From Bryobacterales bacterium (lineage in GTDB: Bacteria; Acidobacteriota; Terriglobia; Bryobacterales; Bryobacteraceae), in assembly GCA_025456495.1 (NCBI GenBank), contig JALOKO010000014.1:1-19116 (forward strand): a DNA stretch of 19,116 bases, read 5' to 3'. Every line of letters starts with the position of its first letter. Within the stretch, counting starts at the first letter, position 1. The position numbers and the translations under genes are program-made. Below the pieces are notes generated by a model. It did no database searches, was not told where the DNA came from, and saw nothing but the letters and a program-made list of their open reading frames with translations. Positions 14,948-19,116 of this stretch are shown here, piece after piece.

Positions 14948-14994
14948 TCACTCGCCAGAGACGCAGCGCGCACCGGGCGGGTTCCCACCAAACA

Positions 14995-15984
14995 TCAGCC
15001 AAAGTCGAAGCCCGCAATGGCATACACCTGGTTCCCCTGCGGCTGTGGCGGCGCGGCCTGGCCCAACCCCCGAAATCCCGCATCTCCCTCCACCGCCCCG
15101 GTTCCCTCCACCACCCCGGTCCCCTCCACCACCCCGGTCCCCTCCACCACCCCGGTTCCCTCCACCACCCCGGTCCCCTCCACCGCCCCGGTCCCCGGCA
15201 AAACCATGCGCGCCAGCACGCGTTGCACCGTGAACCCATGCGCGGAAGCAAGCCCAAGCGCGCCCTCATTGCCGGTGTGGATGTCCCACTGCACGGGACT
15301 CCCATCGGATGCGTGCAGCGCCCAATGCAGCAATTGACGCGCCGCGGCCAGGTCGCGGCACACCATGGGACCCAGTTGCACCGCCTTGGCCCCCGGACGC
15401 AACATCGCATAGCCCCCGCCGTCGGGGACTACCGCCACCCGCACCCCCGGAACCCGCAGCAACAAGTGCAGCAAGTGGCCCCGGTCAGCCCCAAACGCCG
15501 CACGGTCCAGGGCAAGGGGAATCTCCGCACTCTCGGGCGGCTGCGACAGTCCTGCGTCCCACTCGCCCGGCGCAGCCACTTCCCCGGGACGCAGGTATCG
15601 CTCCATCCGGCTCTCCATCACAAACCCCATCCGCTCATAAACGGGTTGTCCCAGATGCGATGCGTCCAACTTCATCCACCGCGTCCCGCGCCCGCGTAGC
15701 CACTCCACCGCGCGCGCTGTCAGGCGGCTCGCATAGCCCCTGCCACGGGCGTCGGGATGGGTCAGCACCATTGCAATCCAGCCCAGTTCCTCGCCATAGG
15801 AAAACGCCATCGCCGTGGAAACCAGTTCCTCCCCCCTCCACAGGCCAAAGGCGCTTTCCGGCGCAATCGAGAGCATGCGCTCCAGGTCCGCCAGCGTCTG
15901 GTTCCATCCCGCCAGCGCGGTCAGTTCCATCACGCGCGGCAGGTGCTCGCCGCGCAGTAAGTGGATGTATGTCCCGGCTTCCAT
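14995..15984 (-). CDS. GNAT-family N-acetyltransferase with YitI-like C-terminal domain
   Basis: Predicted acetyl-CoA-dependent acyltransferase. The first 135 residues hold the GNAT fold: LAGWNQTLADLERML near the start, GWIAMVLTHPDARGRGYASRL with the acetyl-CoA loop RGRGYA, then KLDASHLGQPVYERMGF. The remaining part, including VQWDIHTGNEGALGLASAHGF and the ending YAIAGFDFG, matches the second domain found in YitI-like acetyltransferases (Acetyltransf_18). Six GTGVVE-type hexapeptides sit between RMVLPG and the last 30 residues. The ATG at 15984 fits the family N-terminus, but GAGG is only 1-2 bases upstream, too close for a normal ribosome binding site, so a nearby alternative is possible. 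It follows the DUF1080 gene by 24 bp, so the two are probably co-transcribed. The acceptor substrate is unknown. Confidence 0.83.
   Translation of the reverse strand: MEAGTYIHLLRGEHLPRVMELTALAGWNQTLADLERMLSIAPESAFGLWRGEELVSTAMAFSYGEELGWIAMVLTHPDARGRGYASRLTARAVEWLRGRGTRWMKLDASHLGQPVYERMGFVMESRMERYLRPGEVAAPGEWDAGLSQPPESAEIPLALDRAAFGADRGHLLHLLLRVPGVRVAVVPDGGGYAMLRPGAKAVQLGPMVCRDLAAARQLLHWALHASDGSPVQWDIHTGNEGALGLASAHGFTVQRVLARMVLPGTGAVEGTGVVEGTGVVEGTGVVEGTGVVEGTGAVEGDAGFRGLGQAAPPQPQGNQVYAIAGFDFG
15088..15195. repeat. 18-bp tandem repeat, 6 copies, inside the GNAT gene
   Basis: The unit ctccaccaccccggtccc occurs six times without gaps at 15088, 15106, 15124, 15142, 15160 and 15178. The first and last copies have ccgcc in place of ccacc, and some copies have ggttcc for ggtccc. 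The minus strand encodes GTGVVE (GTGAVE in the end copies) near residues 265-300. The unit length keeps the frame. Confidence 0.95.
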
Positions 15985-16008
15985 TCCTCTGCTGCCGTCA
16001 ATGCGCCC

Positions 16009-16788
16009 TTACTGGCTTTGCCGGGCGCCATCCCCCGTTCGCCCATCTCTCGGAAGGGCAAGCACCCGCAGCCGCCGGAAGTACACTTCGCCGCCGTGAT
16101 CCTGCAGCGTGATGTGTCCACGTCCGTTCAGCCCAAACCCGGCCCACTTGGCGAACTTGCTGCGGGCCACCAGCGCGCGGAACTCCGGCGCCTCCCGGTT
16201 GAATTCCAGCAGCTTTTCCCCATTCAGCCAGTGCTCCACCTGCGCCCCCCGCACGACAATCCGGGACTCATTGAACGAACCCTCCGGCCGCAGAATCCCT
16301 CCTTGCGGTGGCAGCATGTCATACAGCGCCCCCGTGCTATGCAGCGGTTGTCGACGCGGCTTGCTGGGGTCCTCCTCCACCTGGATCTGATACTCAAACG
16401 ACACGGGATTCGGGTTCGGCGCCAGATACTCATCCACCAGGTACTTCACCCCGCTATTCACCCCTGGGCCAGCCTTCCATTCGAAGGCGAACTCGAAGTT
16501 GCCGAACATCTCCCGCGACATCAAGTCACCGCCCACACGGCGTTCGCCTCCTCGCCGGTACAGATGCAGGCAGTGGTCCTCAATCGCCCAGCGATCCGCC
16601 ACCACCGCTGCTTTGCGGAAGCTGCGCCAGCCATCCAGGCTCTGGCCGTCAAACAGCAGCCGCCAGCCCGCCGCGCTCTCCGCGGGAGTGAGCACGTTCG
16701 GGTTTGTCGCCGCCTGGCTTTGGCCGGACGCAGCACACACCAAACACAAGGCCAGCAGCGCCGCAATCACGAACACGGGCACGCGCAT
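16009..16788 (-). CDS. Secreted DUF1080 protein, 3-keto-disaccharide hydrolase family
   Basis: PF06439 proteins have a concanavalin-like beta-sandwich; some cleave 3-keto-glycosides outside the cytoplasm. Residues 1-26 are a signal peptide (RVPVFVIAALLALCLVCAAS then GQSQA). The family opening GWRLLFDGQSLDGWR is at about 37-51, GDLMSREMFGNFEFAFEWK and GVNSGVKYLV follow, and the ending GFGLNGRGHITLQDHGGEVYFRRLRVL is typical. At 259 aa the length is normal. A CxxC-like pair is present in the hydrophobic stretch (LCLVCAAS), but this is not a convincing lipobox. ATG at 16788 is chosen over 16839 because GGAGG lies at 16796-16800 and the signal peptide then starts properly. It is divergent from a Tat-exported Gfo/Idh oxidoreductase and leads the GNAT gene by 24 bp. 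The substrate is inferred, not shown. Confidence 0.87.
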   Translation of the reverse strand: MRVPVFVIAALLALCLVCAASGQSQAATNPNVLTPAESAAGWRLLFDGQSLDGWRSFRKAAVVADRWAIEDHCLHLYRRGGERRVGGDLMSREMFGNFEFAFEWKAGPGVNSGVKYLVDEYLAPNPNPVSFEYQIQVEEDPSKPRRQPLHSTGALYDMLPPQGGILRPEGSFNESRIVVRGAQVEHWLNGEKLLEFNREAPEFRALVARSKFAKWAGFGLNGRGHITLQDHGGEVYFRRLRVLALPRDGRTGDGARQSQ

Positions 16789-17128
16789 CGGGAAACCTCC
16801 AGAAGGTCCGCCGGGCGGTTCCCAAAACGGGAAAACCATGCGGCGGGTGTTCCTACATCATACGCATGCGCCGCTCCCCCCATGCATCTGTCGCCGCGTT
16901 GTCCGTAATCTGGTCGCCCGCTCGCAATCCCGTTACCACCCACCCGCTGTCACCGGCCCCGCTGTCACCGGCCCCGCTGTCACCGGCCCCGCTGTCACCG
17001 GCCCCGCTGTCACTGGCCCCGCTGTCACCGGCCCCGCTGTCACCGGCCCCGCTGTCACTGGCCCCGCCCCCGAACCGGCGCCGCGTGCGATATGCTTCCC
17101 CAAGCATCCCAACTCCAGGAGCCCAGCC
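16789..17128. other. Divergent control region between DUF1080 and Gfo/Idh genes
   Basis: About 340 bp between outward-facing start codons. A minus-strand TATGAT at 16857-16862 could be the DUF1080 -10, giving a leader of about 60 nt; a plus-strand TATGCT at 17091-17096 could be the Gfo/Idh -10. Neither has a clear -35. The middle is filled by an eight-copy 15-bp repeat. The stretch is open on both strands because the repeat lacks stops, but nothing in it resembles a protein. Confidence 0.45.
16946..17065. repeat. 15-bp tandem repeat, 8 copies, in the divergent promoter region
   Basis: The unit gctgtcaccggcccc is repeated eight times without gaps from 16946 to 17065. Copies 5 and 8 have cactgg in place of caccgg; the others are identical. 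It ends about 25 bp before a possible -10 of the Gfo/Idh gene and 64 bp before its ATG. Such clean copies point to recent expansion. Confidence 0.95.
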
Positions 17129-18457
17129 ATGCATGCAGATGTCTCGCGCCGTACATTCGTCTTCACCTCCGCGGCGGCTTCCGCTTCGTTTGCCCAGCAG
17201 CGCTCCGCCACCCAGCCCAACCGGAACGGCGAAATCAGGTTGGGACTCATCGGCTGCGGGGCTCGCGGCCGCACCGTCATCATCCCCGCCTACACCGGCG
17301 TGCCCGGCGTTCGCTTCACCGCCGTCTGCGATGTCAACCGCGCGTACCGCGAAGATGCGGCACGCCTCTTGGGGAACAAGGGCGTCGCCCTCTACGGAGA
17401 CTACCGCAAACTCCTCGACGATTCGAATGTCGACGCCGTCATCATCGCCACCAATGCCCAATGGCACGTGCTTCCCATGATCCACGCCTGTCAGGCAGGC
17501 AAGGATGTCTTCCTCGAGAAGCCCCTCGGCCAGTCCATTGGCGAAGGACCCTACGCCATCGCCGCCGCCCGAAAGTACGGCCGCATCGTGGAAGTAGGCA
17601 CCCAGCAGCGCAGCCAGCAGCACTATCAGCAGGCCGTCGAAATCATCCAAAGCGGAAAGCTGGGAGAGATTTCCGAAGTCCGTGTCTGGGACTATGAAAA
17701 CCTCTACCCCGGCCCCGGCTTCCCCGCCGATACGGCGCCGCCTGAAGAACTGGACTGGGACTTTTACGTGGGTCCCTCTCCCTTCCGCAACTACAACCCC
17801 AACATGTATTACAAGTACGGCTATGACTGGTTCCGCATTGCGGGCGCTGGGCACCAGGTCGCCTGGGGGGTTCATCACTTTGACATCGTCCTTTGGGCCA
17901 TGCAGCAGCAGTGGCCAAGCACCATCTACGCCACTGGTGGCAATTTCGCCTTCGCCAGCAATCATGACTACCCGAACACGTTCAGCGGCACAGTCACCTT
18001 CGGTCCGGGACCGGTGGCCAAGCATGGCTTTCTCCTGCAGTACACCATGCGTGCCGGCGGAAAGCGGGAAGCACGGGCGCACGGCAAGTGCTTCATCGGC
18101 ACTGAAGCATCCATGATTCTCGACCGCGCGGGCTTTTCGATTGTCCGTGAACTGCCGCCGGGACAGCGCCTCACCGCCACCGGACCCTACGTAAACGCCG
18201 AACAGGTAACGCTCCCCGCAGACGATCATCGGAAGCACTTCCAGGTATTCATTGAGGCCATCCGCAGCCGCAAGCCATCGCCAGCAAACGTTGAGACCTT
18301 GCACCAGGCCACCACGGTAGGTCACCTGATGAACATTTCCTGGGAAGTTGGCCGCGCCATCACCTGGGACGCCGCCAAGCAGCAGATCGCCAACGATTCC
18401 GAAGCCAACGGGAAAGTCATGCGTCCCTACCGCGCCCCCTGGAAATTGGAGCCCTAG
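17129..18457 (+). CDS. Tat-exported Gfo/Idh/MocA-family oxidoreductase
   Basis: NAD(P)-dependent sugar oxidoreductase family, here with a twin-arginine leader (SRRTFVFTSAAASASFA, residues 6-22), so it probably folds with its cofactor and acts outside the cytoplasm. The Rossmann motif is GLIGCGARG (39-47), the second-strand end is AVCDVN (65-70), EKPLG (130-134) carries the conserved Lys, and GVHHFDIVLWA (247-257) carries the catalytic His region. At 442 aa it fits secreted members. ATG at 17129 has AGGAG at 17117-17121, spacing 7; the long upstream extension through the repeat is rejected. The neighbour across the divergent promoter is a DUF1080 protein. Proteins of these two families often occur together, which suggests oxidation at C3 of a glycoside followed by cleavage. 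The sugar is unknown. Confidence 0.88.
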   Translation: MHADVSRRTFVFTSAAASASFAQQRSATQPNRNGEIRLGLIGCGARGRTVIIPAYTGVPGVRFTAVCDVNRAYREDAARLLGNKGVALYGDYRKLLDDSNVDAVIIATNAQWHVLPMIHACQAGKDVFLEKPLGQSIGEGPYAIAAARKYGRIVEVGTQQRSQQHYQQAVEIIQSGKLGEISEVRVWDYENLYPGPGFPADTAPPEELDWDFYVGPSPFRNYNPNMYYKYGYDWFRIAGAGHQVAWGVHHFDIVLWAMQQQWPSTIYATGGNFAFASNHDYPNTFSGTVTFGPGPVAKHGFLLQYTMRAGGKREARAHGKCFIGTEASMILDRAGFSIVRELPPGQRLTATGPYVNAEQVTLPADDHRKHFQVFIEAIRSRKPSPANVETLHQATTVGHLMNISWEVGRAITWDAAKQQIANDSEANGKVMRPYRAPWKLEP

Positions 18458-18561
18458 CCCAAGTTGGCCACCCTAGCCCCACAGCCCGACAAAGACCTAT
18501 ACTTCCTTCCAATGGTTGACAGCATAATGCGAATTCGCCATCAGGCAATGAACCTGTTTGC

Positions 18562-19116
18562 ATGCAGTCGCGCTCCAGTATCTCAGTAGAGGTGGACGGG
18601 CACGCACAGGTGATCTTCAGCGCCCAGTTGATGCAGGACGAGACGCACCATCGGATGCTGCTGCCGATGGTGGGGGAGGCGATGGGCGCCAAGCCCACTG
18701 CCGTCACCGCCGATGCGGGCTACTGCGACACGGAAAACATGAACAGCGAAGCGCTCAGCGGCATGCTGGCGCTGGTGAGTCCGGATGGCGGCAAGTAGAA
18801 AAGCCGCGATGCGGAGGCAAAGCACCGGCGCTCCAACCCAACGATGGAACGCATGCGCGAGTTGCTGCAGACGGACGAAGCGAAGGCATTCTACGCATAG
18901 CGCCGGACGATCATCGAGCCGGTATTCGGGCAGATCAAGTAAGAGCGCGGCATCCGCGAATTCCGCTTACGAGGGCTGAAGAAAACGAAGGCGGGATGGC
19001 AGCTAATCTGCGTGACACACAACCTGCTGAAGCTCTATCGCCACGACTGGCTACCCAAGCGGGCCACAGGAAAGCCAGGAAGCCCCACGGAGAAGAAAAA
19101 CGGGCAAAAATCATCC
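18562..19116 (+). pseudogene. Decayed IS1182-type transposase, 5' truncated, three in-frame stops
   Basis: One reading frame holds the end of an IS1182-like DDE transposase: VEVDGHAQVIFSAQLM, TADAGYCDTENM with the second catalytic Asp, then TIIEPVFGQIK with the catalytic Glu, RGIREFRLRGLKK and WQLICVTHNLLKLYRHDW. The frame is broken by TAG at 18796, TAG at 18898 and TAA at 18940, without frameshifts. Each is one base from a codon expected at that place (for example Glu after GQIK). The N-terminal half, including the first catalytic Asp, is missing: upstream of about 18560 neither frame resembles a transposase. No inverted repeats are seen, and the right end runs off the window. Other genes here end in TAG and TAA, so recoding is unlikely. 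Confidence 0.85.

Larger units (their letters stand above)
14604..14994. other. Intergenic region between the propeller and GNAT genes
   Basis: These 391 bp separate two minus-strand genes. From right to left they hold a hairpin after the GNAT gene, a degenerate 20-bp repeat array, and the upstream region of the propeller gene. The latter includes a perfect 12-bp palindrome GCGGAATTCCGC (14618-14629) that starts 15 bp before the ATG and may be an operator or fold over the ribosome binding site. I see no convincing -35/-10 pair and no small gene. Confidence 0.5.

Noticed and set aside
16946..17065. CRISPR-like array
   Set aside because: The 15-bp units are directly joined with no spacers, so this is a simple tandem repeat.
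16499..17128. Long N-terminal extension of the Gfo/Idh protein through the 15-bp repeat
   Set aside because: A good ribosome binding site and a Tat leader mark the start at 17129; the upstream frame stays open only because the repeat and the antisense of the DUF1080 gene lack stops.
16853..18325. Open frame of 490 codons on the minus strand opposite the Gfo/Idh gene
   Set aside because: It is antisense to a gene with full family motifs; its composition, including repeats of GDSGA, comes from the 15-bp array.
18796..18942. Stop codon recoding in the transposase
   Set aside because: TAG and TAA end other genes in the window, and the gene is also missing its 5' half, so decay explains it better.

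Overview
The window is about 19 kb of GC-rich bacterial DNA with tightly packed genes. The best lineage clue is the secreted protein at 12129-14603. It joins a seven-bladed SBBP-like beta-propeller to a C-terminal domain of the TIGR03437 type (NAASFSPG near residue 541, SQVNYQVPAELP near 611), an expansion I associate with Acidobacteriota of the Solibacter/Bryobacter group. The CarD, DUF1080, Tat-exported Gfo/Idh and OpcA genes fit that placement. No rRNA, tRNA or CRISPR was found.

Layout. Minus strand 1-2357: the start of a TrkA-type protein (cut by the window edge) and argS. Plus strand 2771-3283: carD, with a good sigma-70-type promoter and a strong terminator. Plus strand 3463-6830: a sugar-phosphate cluster of HAD phosphatase, HldA/RfaE-domain-I-like PfkB kinase, ROK kinase and GmhA-like SIS isomerase, followed by a methyltransferase (6899-7741). 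Minus strand 11571-7752: zwf-opcA-pgl-def with every junction overlapping, which is the oxidative pentose-phosphate entry plus a peptide-deformylase-like protein. Plus strand 11652-12074: a receiver-like protein missing parts of the phosphorylation switch. Minus strand 14603-12129: the secreted propeller protein. Minus strand 16788-14995: a DUF1080 (3-keto-disaccharide hydrolase family) lipid-free secreted protein and a GNAT acetyltransferase, divergent from a plus-strand Tat-exported Gfo/Idh/MocA oxidoreductase (17129-18457). The right end holds a decayed IS1182-type transposase with three in-frame stops.

Two systems deserve attention. The HAD/PfkB/ROK/SIS cluster has the isomerase, kinase and phosphatase types of nucleotide-heptose synthesis, but no nucleotidyltransferase in view and an extra ROK kinase; its product cannot be named from sequence. 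The divergent Gfo/Idh and DUF1080 pair could oxidise and then cleave glycosides outside the cytoplasm.

The most striking feature of the window as DNA is the density of short tandem repeats. Nine arrays with 15-24 bp units lie in or beside genes. Those inside reading frames have units of 15, 18 or 21 bp and keep the frame; most of those outside genes have 20 or 24 bp units. One appears to have built the signal peptide of the secreted propeller protein.
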